A DNA stretch of 64,000 bases, taken from assembly GCA_963575745.1 (NCBI GenBank), contig CAUYUJ010015960.1, forward strand, positions 763,171 through 827,170, written 5' to 3'. Shown here piece by piece: positions 31,006 through 42,430 of this stretch. Each line of letters begins with the position of its first letter. Within the stretch, counting starts at the first letter, position 1. The notes beneath the pieces are model-generated. The model worked only from the letters and a program-made list of their open reading frames with translations. It made no database searches and was not told where the DNA came from. The position numbers and the translations under genes were made by a program. The DNA comes from Prorocentrum cordatum (lineage: Eukaryota > Sar > Dinophyceae > Prorocentrales > Prorocentraceae).

Positions 31006-33395
31006 TGTTATTGCATTGGGGGGCGGCGTTTGTCTTTGTGCCTCTGTTTGTCGCAACAGGCAGTTTCAATTCGAGTCTGCCCCCCTTCCCCGTGCTCGAC
31101 GTCCTCGCTTCTGGGCGACGCCCCAGCTCTCTCCCCCCCCCAGTGCCCTCTTCCGGCCCCCCCTCTCCGGGGGCACGGGCGCCCCCGTTCAAGGTTTCTG
31201 AACAGCCGCCGCCGCCACGCTCCGTCAAGGGCCCCCCGCTGAGGGCCCGCGTGAGGGAACTCATCGAAACACCACGAAAGGCAGAAAATCCCGAACGGGG
31301 ACCGCCCAGGACCCTTAACCCTTCACGGGGGAGGTTTCTGGGCCCTGCGAAGGGGCGGGGCCGTGCCCACTCACCGGGCGCCTGGGCGCTGGGGCCGGGG
31401 GCGGGGGCCGACTCGTCGCGGGCCGCTGTCAGATGCAGGAGGGAAAGTTGAGCGGGGCGGCTTCGTGCGAACGCGAGTGCGGGTACGCCCGATGCAAGCA
31501 CGCGGCGCCGCTTCTGCGATGTTGATCGCGTCGGGCAATTGAGCATTCCGATATTCGATGTGGTGCCGTCGCGCGCGGCCCCGAGCGCTGACGAGAAGGG
31601 GCCCGCCGCGATGTGGCACGACATGATGGCACAGGTGGAGAGACCGCGATTCGATACGTGGCGTGAGCGCATCTAGTCGGCTTCTGCGCCGCGCAGGAGA
31701 GCGCTTCGCGCAGCGGGGTGCATGGGGATCCCCGCGCGCGGTGCCCGAGCGGGCGGCGGCGCCGCTTCTTCCGCCAGCCCGTTGCCGGCCGACGGCCCTG
31801 CGCGGGGCCAGGGGCGCAGCGGATGAACGAGCGAGCGCCTCGGGAGGGAAGCCGCGTTCGGGGAGCCTCCGTCCGAGGACTGCGCGCCCGAGGCCTGCGA
31901 GCGCATGGTGCGGCAGGCTCGCGCTGCTCCTGCTGCACGACGTGCGCCGCGCGGGGGGGCAGCGCGTCCGAATTCGCGGTGCTGGCGGCGCGGCGTATCG
32001 CGCAGCTCCCCAAAGGTGCCCGACTGGGTCGGGCGCCTCTTCGGGGCGCTTGCGGCAGCGCTTGTCGCCCAGCCCTGGTCGAAAAAAAAACGGCAGGATC
32101 GCGGAGTGCTTGGAGGTCCCCGCGGCTCAGGCAAAGCGGCGCGTCGATCCGTATGCTGCTGACGCATGCTGCCGAGTTCGGCGGCGTCGCAGCGGGTTGT
32201 TTCAGCGCCCCGTCGCTCGGGGGGAAGCGAAGAGATGAGCAACGAGAAGAACGCGCGTCGGCACGGCGATATGATACCCCGAAACTAGGTCGAATGCGGG
32301 GTCGCCCTGGGATGCAGCAGCGCGCTATGCTATTCCAGTTGAGATTGGTGTGTGGGGGTGTTTTTGCAAGTTGTTGTGTGTATTTGGATCGCCCTGCATA
32401 CTGCAGTTTTCTATCGACCCTTATGTGTTTAGTTAGATATTGGCCCAGGTGCTTTGGTCATTCAGTTAAATTCGGTTGGATCAAAGACATCAGCGACCTC
32501 CCACTGCGCCACTGGCAGCGGAGCGATTCGCCCACTCCCAGGAGCCTCGCCGTTTGGCTGGAAACGTTCCTCCTGCAGCGCAGAGTTTCATGATCGGCGT
32601 GTTCTTCATCTGCGCACCTGCGCGCCTGTGGTTCGGCAGCCCGGCCCCCGTCATCAGGACCCTGACGGACCCTCGCCAGCACGTCAGGGAGGATAGCGGC
32701 ATCCCCAGCTGGGACAGCAACTCAGCGTCGCGGGTCCACTGTGAGGCGGAGGTCCGCGCGTGGATTTTGGGCCTCAATCTGGGCGCGGGGCGTCCGTTCG
32801 CCGCACGGATGATCAGAAAGCTCAAGCGAGCTGCCAGGAGAAAGGCCCCCACGCTCAAAGCAAAGACTTGGGGCTTATCCGCCCAAGGCCCGCAGCGCTA
32901 GACGTGGCTGGCCAGCGCGGCCAGCGAGCGGCCCGAGAGGACGCAGTTCGCACCGATTACGAGCGCGGCGTTCGCAACCTCATGGAGGCCTTCGAGACCT
33001 TGCGTCCTCCACGGACAGCAAGAGCGGGCGAGGCGACGAAGTGCCGGAGAAGCACCGCCATGCGGATCTCGCATGCATTGCACCGCCGCGTCCGACCAAG
33101 GGAGACCCACCTCGTCGAGGACGAGGTTCACATCGCCTGGGATTCATAGCGTCTCCACGCGGAGGCTCATCGTCAGCAGGGGCCGCCGTGAATTGGCGTT
33201 GATCGTTGGCGATTTGCCGCGCGCCCGCGGCGGCGCCGCGGCGTTCGTACTCGTTGTTGCGTAGAGAAGCGCGCAGTCGCCGAGGTTCCCGAATTCATTC
33301 GGCAGCGCCGTGCGCCTGCGTCTGCGCGTTGCGCCCGAGCGTGCGAGCCTCAAGGCCCGTTGCAGACGACATGGCAACACGTGCTGGTTGCCTAC
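31006..33395. other. Unassigned 2.4-kb region
   Basis: Many overlapping frames of 60-345 codons on both strands. A plus stretch near 31905-32160 (VPDWVGRLFGALAAAL) and another near 32590-32900 (WILGLNLGAGRPFAARMI) have mixed composition. I recognise no domain. It may hold decayed exons. Confidence 0.3.
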
Positions 33396-33642
33396 ACACA
33401 CACACACACACACACACGCATTCCATGACCGAGCGCAGCGATTCATCTCCGATTTCCGAGCGCCGTGGGTGCGCCGACGAGTTGGGATGTTCTGCGTCGC
33501 CGTCTTCCTTGCCTTCCCACATCCCGCGCAGGGAGCCAAGAAGAACAGTCGCCTCTTGCCTTGTCCATGCTTCCATTGCCACCGCCTGTGCGGCATCCTC
33601 GTTTCCCTGCTGGGGTTTCACGTCGGTGCGTTTCTTTTGCAC

Positions 33643-33696
<54 letters not shown>

Positions 33697-33840
33697 TAGC
33701 GAAAGAGAGCGAGAAAGAGAAATACAGAGAGGAGGAGAGACAGACAGACAGACATACATATAGAGACAGAGACAAACACAGAGACAGAGACAGAGACAGA
33801 CAGACATACAAAGACAGAAGGACAGAAAAGCAAATACAGT
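33396..33840 (+). repeat. (CA)n, (GA)n and GACA-type repeats
   Basis: CA dinucleotides at 33396-33419, a pure GA run at 33645-33690, then AGAGAAAG and GACAGACA variants to about 33840. The segment 33420-33644 between them is unassigned. Confidence 0.92.
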
Positions 33841-34404
33841 TCTTGGCGATCGTGGCCTCGCTCGCGCGCAGCAGCGAGGCGGGCAAAGGGTACCCGAGCA
33901 GCCTAGCTACGACAAAAACACTTAACAACAGACGCACGGACAGACCGACAGGCAAACATACAACCAGGCCAAAGCGATTGTTCAAGTCGCGCGCCAGCGT
34001 AACAGCCGCCTCCTCTTCAGGTGAAGCGCGGGCTGCGTCCGTGCATGACACATTGTGTAAGTGGCCTTCACGGCGAAGAAAGGCTCAGTGGGAATATGAT
34101 ATCGTGTTCGTTTTCGCTGCTCGCGTCACACAACCTACACCATAGCTTATTTCCCAGCCCGCCCAAACGTGAGGGGAAATGGAAAAGATGAGAGAGAGAG
34201 AGGAGAATTGAGGAGGGGAGGGGAGGCGGCCGAGGGAGGATGAGCAGAACGACTTGGCGGAGTCGAAAGAGAGGGGTTACCATTTGAGCTGATGGAATGT
34301 AGTAAACAAAGCGGGCAATGAGGTTGAACACAACGATGTTTGGGAGCAAAGGGGTGACCTTGGGGGGCCTCTTGCGGCCATCCTTGGGGCCCGCTTGGGG
34401 GTGA
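33841..34404. other. Unassigned spacer
   Basis: Moderate GC, with a short GAGAGA tract near 34190. No motif in either strand. Confidence 0.35.
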
Positions 34405-34600
34405 GGGGAGGAGGAGTAGGAGGAGGAGGAGGAGGAGGAGGAGGAGGAAGAGGAGGAGGAGGAGGAGGAGGAAAAGGTGGAGGAGAAGGACGACGACGAC
34501 GATGACGACGACGAAGACCTTGACGACGAGGAGGAAGTCGATGAGGGCAATGGCGAGGACGAGGACGAGGAGGAGGACAACGAGGGCGAGGACGGAGCCC
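34405..34600 (+). repeat. GGA array passing into GAC/GAG repeats
   Basis: GGA units to about 34475, then GACGACGACGAT and GAGGACGAG variants. Confidence 0.9.
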
Positions 34601-34604
34601 TGAA

Positions 34605-35150
34605 AATCGCTGTTTGGACCCCCCGTGGGGCTCTTTGGGGGGATCTTGGTATTCTCCTGGGGCTCTTCTGGGGGTCTGTGGGCTCTTTGTGGGCCCTCTC
34701 GACGCTCTCTCGGGGGTCCCTTGGGAGCCCCGGAGGGCCTCTTGGGCTATCGTGGGGAGCGTCGGCGAAAAGAGCGGGGTCGTGACGTGGAGTTCCCCTC
34801 TTCGGGGCCGTCGGAGTCGCGATTTGGGCCCCTCGTGGAGCGCTTGTGGGGCGATCTTGGGCGATATTTGGCCCGTTTTGATGGCCTTTGGGGGCTCTTG
34901 GACCATCTTGAGGCCTCAAAAGCGCATCGAACGCGAAAAGGCGAGAAGGCCAACATCATTGACTTTCATGTGGATGTTGATGGATGTTGGCCTGTTGGGG
35001 GGATCCTGAGGGGGCTCTGAGAGCACTTAGAACTGTCTTGTGGTCCTCGTCGGGCCTCTTGGAGATATGTTGGAAGCTATCTTGAACCATTGTCGGCTGT
35101 CTTGAGACATCTTGAAGCATCGGACGCTCTCTTGGGGCCATCGTCGGCGC
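34605..35150 (+). repeat. Degenerate Trp/Gly/Leu repeat-type sequence
   Basis: Words such as GGGGGGATCTTGG, TCTTTGTGGGCC and CTCTTGGG recur every 15-30 bp. The plus frames read WGSLGGSWYSPGALLG-like strings. A similar stretch lies at 61560-61790. Such frames are, to my knowledge, common low-complexity sequence in dinoflagellate genomes. I see no start, stop or domain that would make this a gene. Confidence 0.55.
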
Positions 35151-35279
35151 CCTGCCACCGCGCGCCGCCCCCCAAACAACAACAAAACAAACGCAGGGAG
35201 GGAAGGGGGAGGGCACCCTCCCCGAAGAGAACGGGGATTCTGGTCGAGAGAAGAACGACCTCGCTAGACAACCATAGCC

Positions 35280-35605
35280 CAAGGAGGAGGAGGAGGAGGA
35301 GGAGAGCGAAGGAGGAGGAGAAGGAGGGGGGGAGGAGGAGGAGGAGAGGGTGGGGGGGAGGGAGGGGGGAGGGAGGGTGGGATGCTGTGGCGGCGGGCCA
35401 GGAGTCCGTCGGCAGCAACGCGTCCGCCTCCTCGCGTGCTCCGTCCTCGCAGCTGGTGCGCGACCAGGCGGCGGGGGCCCTATGAGATCTGTGTGCGGCG
35501 GCGCCCCGGGGGAAGGAAAGGGAGGAGGAGAATAAGGAGAAGGAGGAGGAGGAGAAGGAGGAGGAGGAGGAGGAGGAGGAGGAGGAGGAGGAGGAGAAGG
35601 GGGGC
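35280..35605 (+). repeat. Two GGA arrays
   Basis: GGA-rich tracts at 35280-35355 and 35520-35600, separated by a non-repetitive segment. Confidence 0.88.
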
Positions 35606-36372
35606 TGTCTGTGCGCCTCTCGGTGGCCTTCTCGGAGGGCCTGGGCGGCGACATCGTCGTCCTGGCTGGCTCGGTCGTCGCGTGTTCCTGGAGGTTCGCT
35701 CGTCGCCACGGCCGGGCGCAGCTCGGAAACTCGGCCGGGAGGGACCCCGGGAGGGGTCTCGGGGGCGGCAAAGAGCGGGGTGATGACTAGGGGGGGGGAT
35801 ATCATGGCGTGGGCCATGATATTTCCCCAGATTTTCGTGGCGCTTCTTCTTGCTTCATTACGTCTCTGGTCCCCCCGCTGGGCCGCGCACATGCCGCCGG
35901 TCATGATTTGCACCCCCCCCTCTTGGACACCCCCCTCTTGGCCGCTCCCGAAGTACCATCCCTCCTGTGTATCCTCGTCCTCGTCGTCATCGTCCTATTC
36001 CTCCTGCACCTCTCGTCCAAACCCATGCGCCCATTGCTCGTACACTACAGTTTTGAGTATCCGGTTCGACGTGCCTCGTTCCTGCCAGGGTCCGTTCCTG
36101 CAAATACTTTTCGCTGGGAGCGTTCCGGGAGCGCTGGAATCGTCCCGAACGGGCCATCCCGAGAGGGGGAGCAGCAGCTGCAGAGGGAGGAGAAGCAGGA
36201 GGAGCCAGTTACCTGGAGTGGCACCACGAATCACAGCCTTGACGGTCCGTTTCTGGGTCGCAGCATTCTGTTCGAGAGCGATCGGTGTGGGTTTTGCGGT
36301 GGCCGGTCGTCCGCCACGGGATGCGAGAAATGTGGAGGCCGTCAAGATGTCGGCGGCGAGCCAGGGGATCGA
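35606..36372. other. Unassigned region
   Basis: Frames up to 233 codons in plus. One carries a Cys-rich CGFCGGRSSATGCEKCGG stretch (36290-36350) that could be a zinc-binding loop, but no family is recognisable. Confidence 0.3.
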
Positions 36373-36510
36373 CTACACGTAAGAGTGACCTTTCGTCCCC
36401 CGATCACCAATTACGAAGCGATAGTAGCGTCTTGCGCGCCTGAGTTTGGTCCTCCCCCCAAAAGCCGCGCACCAAAGGTCACTCTTACCCATGGTCACTC
36501 TTGCGTGTAG
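36373..36510 (+). mobile_element. Inverted-repeat element H
   Basis: Left end CTACACGTAAGAGTGACC pairs with right end GGTCACTCTTGCGTGTAG, with one mismatched pair. A further inner copy, AAAGGTCACTCTTAC at 36474-36488, pairs perfectly with GTAAGAGTGACCTTT at 36379-36393, so the right arm is duplicated. No certain target duplication. Confidence 0.75.
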
Positions 36511-36789
36511 CCGAGGGGGGAAGTGAGAAGGAGAAGTTCTTTGCAGAAGGCTCGGAAGTTCCCCGGCCTGCTGAGAAGTTTTCTAAGCCTTCCCCGGAGG
36601 CAGACAAAACAAATCTCAGAAGGCGCGAGGGCTGCTGAGAAGTCCCGCCGCCTTCTGAGAAGGCCTTCTCCTTCGCATTTCCCCCCCCCCCTCGCTCGCC
36701 GCCGGAGATGAGCCCCGGCGTTGCCGTCATCTCGGGGCCGTTTGGGCACAGAACGAGAGCACCCGCCCCGTGGCACCAGCCGCGCCGCT
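36511..36789. other. Spacer with repeated CTGAGAAG words
   Basis: CTGAGAAGT and CTTCTGAGAAGG occur several times and form small palindromes. No gene. Confidence 0.4.
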
Positions 36790-37112
36790 TGTGCAGGAGG
36801 AGAGGCGGAGAAGGGCGAGGCGAGGAGTCGGTGAGCGAGGAGGGGCAGGAGGAGCGGCAGCGGCAGGGCAAGGAACATGGGGGGGGGGAGGGAGGAGGGC
36901 GGGAGAGAGACGGGAGGGCGGCGGGTCGGGAGAGAGGGAGCGCGGGAGAGGGTGAGGGGGCGAGCGCATGGAAAGCTCAAGTTATGAGGAGGACGGGGAG
37001 GAGGAGGAGGAGGAGGAGGAGGAGGAGGAGGAGGAGGAGGAGGAGGACGACAGGGAGGAGGAGGAGGAGGAGGAGGAGGAGGAGGAGGAGGAGGAGGAGG
37101 AGGAGGCAGCAG
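36790..37112 (+). repeat. GGA-rich region and (GGA)n array
   Basis: Loosely GGA/GGCGGA-rich from 36790, with nearly pure (GGA)n from about 36990 to 37108. Confidence 0.9.
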
Positions 37113-39002
37113 CAGACGGCAAGGAGGAAGAGGACCTGAGCGAACCCAGCACACACCACTCATGTTGCAATGGCAACTCCCGTTCCACGTCTTTTCCTCA
37201 TCAGTGCTCCCAACTGTTCAGGTACTGGCATTACGATGAGCGCTCTCCCCATGGGTCTGCGTGCGTGGTGAAAGCCGTGTTCTGTGTGTTTTGAAATGCG
37301 TATCAAAGGTCGTGTACCCCGCTGCGACAGCGTAAACTTACAAAACTTGTTCGGCATGTATTCGCCCTCAACCATGTGTATGGTAGGGACCCATTCGAGG
37401 TATGCTGGATGCAATATTAACGCTGGACGTTCTGGCCCTTGACGCTCGCCCCCATCCGAACCATTGTGAAATCGTCGAAGGTGTCGGCGTTTGGGTGAAG
37501 TGAGACGAAGCTTCCAGCAGCAACACTCTTCTCTGCATATCCAACACTTCTGATGGCTCAGTCAGAAGGGCTGTTACACATCAGGAAATTGTGGAGGAGA
37601 AAGATCAAGTATTCTCGATTGTCTTTCATCGGCGGAGTCGCCGCCGTCACCGTCGTCGCCGCTGTCCTCGCCGCCGCCGCGGACGCCGCCGTCTTCGCCG
37701 GGCCACACCTCATCAACGGCCAAGGTCGCCCTGGGCAGCACCCCCCCGCTGGCGGCGGCTTGCTGGCCCGCCATGGGGCCAGGGGGCAGGGGGGAGGGCC
37801 CGCTTGGCTACCTGCAGCGCGTGCCGCTTCGTGTATTGATCCTTCGGGGTGCGCCCATTCGGCTCCCAGCCCCCCGGGGTGTCATGGCTGCGCAGAGAAG
37901 GTTTCTGGGCTGCGACCACCCGACATCGATCTGCGGGTCGGCCTCGACGAGTTTCGAGTGGTTGCGCAATCACCGTGTCCTACGTGAATGGCGTGCTGCA
38001 GAAGACAGGGAGGTGTATGGCAGCGGACAGACTGGGAAGTTTGAATTTGTGGTGATAGGAGCGAGACACCTTCCCCCAGCCTGCTCCGACGAAAGTACAG
38101 TCAACCCGCAGAACAAGGATGGGCAACATTCCAAAGGATACCCTTGCATCCTTGCCTCCTCGGTCCATCCTGGGCCACTTTCGCTGGCCGCGCCCCGCTC
38201 GAGCAGCTCCGACATGGCCTTCCAATGCCCTTGCATCCTTATCGTGCGTCCTTATCATACGGGTTGGCTGTATGTTGCACGCGCTCCGAGTCCCCTCCGG
38301 CCCGTGCAGTGCTGGCCAGTGCCGCGCCTCTTTCCGGAATGCTCCTTGCCGTGCCCTTCGGGCCTGCGCCAGTGCAGACACCAAGGGGCCCGCTGCTCAT
38401 CCTACTCTGCTGGAGGGGAAGGGAGAGGATATGGGCGATGGGAGGGGGCCTGCGTGGCCGGCCGCGTGCGTTCGAGGCCGCAAGTGCGCGAGATGGCCCC
38501 GCACCTCGGATAGAGGGAGGGCTCGGTGACGCAGGAGTCTCCACGGCCGCCTGCGGCCAACACGCGGACGAAGCCCCCGGGGCGCCTCGCTGCTAGATCC
38601 ACGCCGACCGGAGGCGGCCTCGTCGCCACGCTCTCGAATGCCGCCGCTGACCGCCACAGACCCACGGCAGGTCGCGCGTTGCTCCGCGCGCGCGAACGCC
38701 GCAGCGCGGCAGAAGATCACGTGCCAACTCCTCGCGTTCACGCGGCACGGCCCGCCCCGCCCCCAGACTGCAACAGGTCATCTGCATCCTCGCGGCGCCA
38801 GAGGATCGCGGAGGCGTGGCTGCTCCGACGGGGAGCGGCGGCGCCGGCCACGTCCAGCTGCCACCCGCGCCGAGCTCCGGAGCTAGGCGGCGCGGCAGGC
38901 CCAGGCCAGCCGGCCGCGCGGTACACCCACGCACCCACCAGTTCCGCCCCCCGCTCTCGGGGGCAATGGTGGAGGGGCATGTGCCCCCAATCACCCATTG
39001 AT
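37113..39002. other. Unassigned 1.9-kb region
   Basis: The best candidate is a plus frame at 37553-37987. It is 144 codons, with a basic N-terminus followed by a hydrophobic LSFIGGVAAVTVVAAVLAAA segment that could be a signal anchor. The rest of that frame has no domain. Other frames overlap without motif. Confidence 0.3.
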
Positions 39003-39161
39003 CGCCGATAGGGGCCCTCCCTCCCCTCCCTCCCCTCCCTCTCCTTCCTCCCCTCCCTCCCCTTCCCTCCCTCCCCTCCCTCCCCTCCCCTCCCTCCCTC
39101 CCTCCCGATAGCCCCAGCCTGCACGGCAAGGCGCGGCTGCACTGGCGGGGGCCTATCGCCG
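39003..39161. repeat. CCCTCC array between inverted arms
   Basis: A CCCTCC/CCTTCC array (39018-39108) lies between CGCCGATAGGGGCCC (39003) and GGGGGCCTATCGCCG (39147), which are near-inverse. It may be a fold-back element swollen by the array. Confidence 0.5.
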
Positions 39162-39410
39162 TTGTGTCAGCGATGTATCGCCGATCCCAGGTCGATGCAT
39201 CCCCCCCTTGTGCCAGTCCCCCCCTGCCACTGCCCCGGACGTTCCCGCCCCGTCCCCGCCCCCCTCGGGCCCGTCGCCGTCGCCGCCCCCCGCTTCTGGC
39301 CGGGTGTACCATCTCCGGACGACCGGCGCCGGACAGCGATGCGTGCCAGTGGACCAGTTTGGCGTCGCTGTGCGGCTCGTTCTCGTCGTCTTCTTCTCTT
39401 CCTTCCTCAC
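39162..39410. other. Unassigned spacer
   Basis: C-rich segment, nothing recognised. Confidence 0.4.
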
Positions 39411-39546
39411 TCAGGAGGTAAAAAACACACAGACACAATGACTCGTCGACTCCCAGGAAAATATAGGAACATACGGGAGGTGGGGGAGAAGACAAAAAAA
39501 TCGAAAATATGGGAAAAGATGGGGAATCCTGTTGTTTGTATCTATT

Positions 39547-39577
<31 letters not shown>

Positions 39578-39592
39578 CTCAGGGCCCCTGGA
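39411..39592 (+). mobile_element. Family A short element (copy A4, TG-expanded)
   Basis: TCAGGAGGTAAAAAACACAC to GGGCCCCTGGA. It is 182 bp because the usual ATTTATTTGTGTGTC segment has become a TG dinucleotide run (39550-39578). Flanks CTCAC and CTCAT (four of five). Confidence 0.83.
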
Positions 39593-40031
39593 CTCATGCC
39601 ATGCAGCGCCGAATCTGTCAGTGCTGCGAGAAGTTTGCGCCGCAGCCCCTCGGAGGCCCACGGCGCGCCCCCTGTCCACGACGCCAGGGATTCGCACGGC
39701 ATCGGGGCCCCGGGCCCAGAGGTCATCTCCGACGGGGTTCTGGGGGGTCGACGTCCACGCATTCTCCCCCAGCAGGGCCCGAAGACCGCCGTCGAGCCCG
39801 GGATTGTTTCTCAAGTTTTTTCGCCTCCCTGGGTCGAGAGGGCGGGGCCGCGCAGAACCACCAGCCTCGGAGCGACTGTCGCATGATAGCGAGTACCCCT
39901 GGCAATACTCGTCACCAGAGTTGTTTGGTGTCTGCTGTCGTTCAGTCTTCAGTCTCGGGTTGACTGGGGAATCATCATCGCAATCACCATCATCATCACC
40001 ATCCGAATCATCTTCCTCATTCTCCCATTCA
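39593..40031. other. Unassigned segment between two A copies
   Basis: About 440 bp separates A4 and A5. Frames of 125-170 codons on both strands, with no family motif. If the A elements were spliced, this would be an exon-sized interval. Confidence 0.35.
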
Positions 40032-40192
40032 TCAGGAGGGAAAAAACACACAGACAGAATTAATCCTCGATCTCCAGGAAATATGGGAAAATATGGGAAG
40101 TAGGGGGGAAGACAGAATCCCAGAAAATATGGGAACGTGTGAGGATTCCTGTTATTTGTGTCTATTTATTTGCGTGTCCCAGGGCCCCTTCA
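40032..40192 (+). mobile_element. Family A short element (copy A5)
   Basis: A 161-bp copy, TCAGGAGGGAAAAAACACAC to GGGCCCCTTCA. Flanks ATTCA and ATGCA (four of five). Confidence 0.87.
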
Positions 40193-40197
40193 ATGCA

Positions 40198-40243
40198 TCT
40201 CCTCCTCCTCCTCCTCCTCCTCCTCCTCCTCCTCCTCCTCCTC
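40198..40243 (+). repeat. (CCT)n microsatellite
   Basis: Begins directly after the right flank of A5. Confidence 0.93.
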
Positions 40244-40378
40244 CCCGCGCTGCCCTGTTCAGCCCTCCGTGCGCCCGCCCGCCCACGGCGAGGTCGGTCG
40301 AGCGCGCGGGAGTCCCGGGTCCACCAAGTGGGAAGCTGGGAGGCCTTTTGCCCCTGGCGGTGGCGGAGGTGGTTCCGC

Positions 40379-40523
40379 AAGGGCGCCCTCTAGGGCGCGA
40401 AGTTATTCGCGCTTCGCGGTTCGTCTCCGATTCTTCATCCTCCTCTTCTCCCCGGGGAGGCGGCGCGAGAGCGCGAAGTTATTCGCGCTTCGCGCAGCGC
40501 GAAGCGCGAAGTTGGGAGCCCTT
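40379..40523 (+). mobile_element. Family I inverted-repeat element with 7-bp flanking repeat
   Basis: Starts AAGGGCGCCCTCTAGGGCGC and ends GTTGGGAGCCCTT. Subterminal GCGCGAAGTTATTCGCGC palindromes occur twice. The 7-bp repeat GTTCCGC flanks it exactly (40372-40378, 40524-40530). Partial relatives lie at 48026 and near 52800. Confidence 0.8.
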
Positions 40524-40616
40524 GTTCCGCTGCGCCATCCGTCGGAGGAGGGGTGCAAATCATCATCGGTCATCTGAGATTACGGGGATTGCAGCAACCC
40601 TTCGGTCGGCTGCGCA

Positions 40617-40740
40617 GGGAGGAGGAGGAGGAGGAGGAGGAGGAGGAGCAGCAGGAGGAGGATGAGGAGGAGCAGCAGGAGGAGGAGGAGGAGCGGGAGG
40701 AACAGGAGGAGCAGGAGGAGCAGGAGTGAGCAGGAGGAGG
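40617..40740 (+). repeat. GGA/GGAGCA array
   Basis: Same GGAGCAGGA interruption pattern as at 28080-28260. Confidence 0.92.
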
Positions 40741-41347
40741 AATCTGCTCCGTCTGTTCATACATTGAGCTGGCATTGCCTGCTCTGGTCTAGTCTGCTTG
40801 TGTGTGATCTGGCTGGTACGGATCGGCTCGCGTGTGGTTCGTTCGTTTGTCGCGGAGGGCGACTGGTGCGGCCTGCACCTGGCGTGATGCGATACGACAG
40901 TGTAGGCGAGGTCGGTCCGTGGATGTTCTTGAGCTCCCTCTGGAGGATTTTGCCGTGCAGCTTGCGCCCGCATCGGGAGTGGACTGTCGCATGAGCCCGA
41001 GTCCTGGCCTGGCCACACCGCCGACCAGCCACACCGCTTGCCTGGCCTGGGTCCCCCCGAGCCCGCTCTTGCCCAACCACTCAGGCCCGGCCAGCCGCCG
41101 CCCACCTTGGCGTGGGCCGGCATCCACGGAGGCGACGGCTCTGGGCCCTCCTCGAGGAGCGGTGCCTGCTCTTGCTCCGACTTTTCCTTCTCTTCCTCCT
41201 CCTACTCTCCCTCCTCCTCCTCATCCTCCTCCTCCTCCTCCTCCTAGCCCCCGGGCTCGAAGGATTCGAGCAGACGGGGCCCGAGCATCGTATTCAGAAT
41301 GCAACCCATGGCGCCTCGGCCGCGCGGCCGTCACATCGCGACGGGGT
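40741..41347. other. Unassigned segment before LINE relic, with CCT array
   Basis: Includes a CCT array at 41186-41247. No coding motif. Could contain the 5' untranslated part of the LINE that follows. Confidence 0.4.
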
Positions 41348-41349
41348 GA

Positions 41350-42430
41350 CCACCGACCATGCCGAAGTTGAGGGCGTTGTGCTTGAATCCCCTGTGGGCT
41401 ACTGGTGGTCGCCTCGCGGAGGTCGCGAGCTGGGTTTCACGCTTTTCGGTGGCACCCAGAGTGTTTGCCGTGAGGGCCATAGTGTCCTCCAGCGGCGTAT
41501 CGGTGGTCGAGTGGTACTAGAAGCAGCAGTGCCGCCAGGATTGTACACCAACTCGAGCGCTAGCGTCCCTGTTCTGTTTGGACGTGGCTATCGCGAGCAC
41601 CGCGTCCGCCGAGCTTCCCCAGTCCACCCGAACTGGGAGGCCGCTGTCTGGCCGCTCGTGTTCGTCAGGGCGTCGTGGACGTATCATGAGGGTGCTCTAC
41701 TTTCCCCCGCAGCCACGGAGTCGCGGATCGGGCCCACGGTACTTCCAGACAGTCGCCAAGATGATCCAGTGGCTGCGCGCATGCCGCTTCCATTTCCCAG
41801 TTCGTTGTGTTCCCATTTTCTACGCCGACATTAACGACGGCCTGGGCTGTCGCAAGATGATGGCAAGTGGCAGGAGTACGAGAGCAACTCGATCGGCATG
41901 GTGCGCACATGTGAAAGACGACGCCAGGGCGTTGGCGAATCAGTGGCCGATCTTTTGTCTCAGCATTTGCTTTTTGGCGGCGAACACAGTCAGCAAGTAC
42001 GAGCCCACGTTCTACGGCAGCGGTCCCGAGGGTCCTAGCAGCCTCCTCGAGTTCGTCTTCCTCCCTCTCGGCTGGGCGCCGCACATCACGAAACACCACG
42101 CGTCGCATCGGATCGGCGCCCAACTTCATGCCCAACGCGACCGACCTCCACGTGACTACCTTCCAGTGTGCCTTGGGTTTCTTCAACCACGAGGGCCCCA
42201 GGATTGCAGCGAGGCTCCGAGGCCGCCCGGGTGGGACATGTCTGATCGTTTGGCCGCAGTCAAGACGGGCGAGCAGCGCATGGATTTCGCGAGTGGCGTC
42301 GCGCGTCGCCAGGTCGCTGGCTGACCGCACCGAGGACCTGACCTTCGCCTACGACCAGGACGCGCCCGACCACACCTTCGAGCTGCTAGAGCGCTGCCTG
42401 GTCGAGGTCGGCGCAGAGTACTTCAGGGCC
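41350..42430 (+). pseudogene. APE-like endonuclease domain of LINE ORF2 (frameshifted)
   Basis: Readable pieces in three frames. 41689-41850 gives VLYFPPQPRSRG, then YFQTVAKMIQWLRA and VRCVPIFYADINDGLG, where FYADIND fits the family's core strand with catalytic Asp/Asn. Next, AANTVSKYEPTFYGSG and SSLLEFVFLPLGW (41960-42090) fit the later strand, where most family members have an Asp before the hydrophobic run. Here it reads Leu-Glu. Finally LADRTEDLTFAYDQDAP and FELLERCLVEVGAEYFRA (42310-42430) resemble the helical linker after the domain. Shifts occur near 41850, 41960 and 42120. Confidence 0.65.

Noticed and set aside
31006-33250. Possible gene cluster in the 31-33 kb region
   Set aside because: Many overlapping frames on both strands, but none with a domain, consistent length or boundary.
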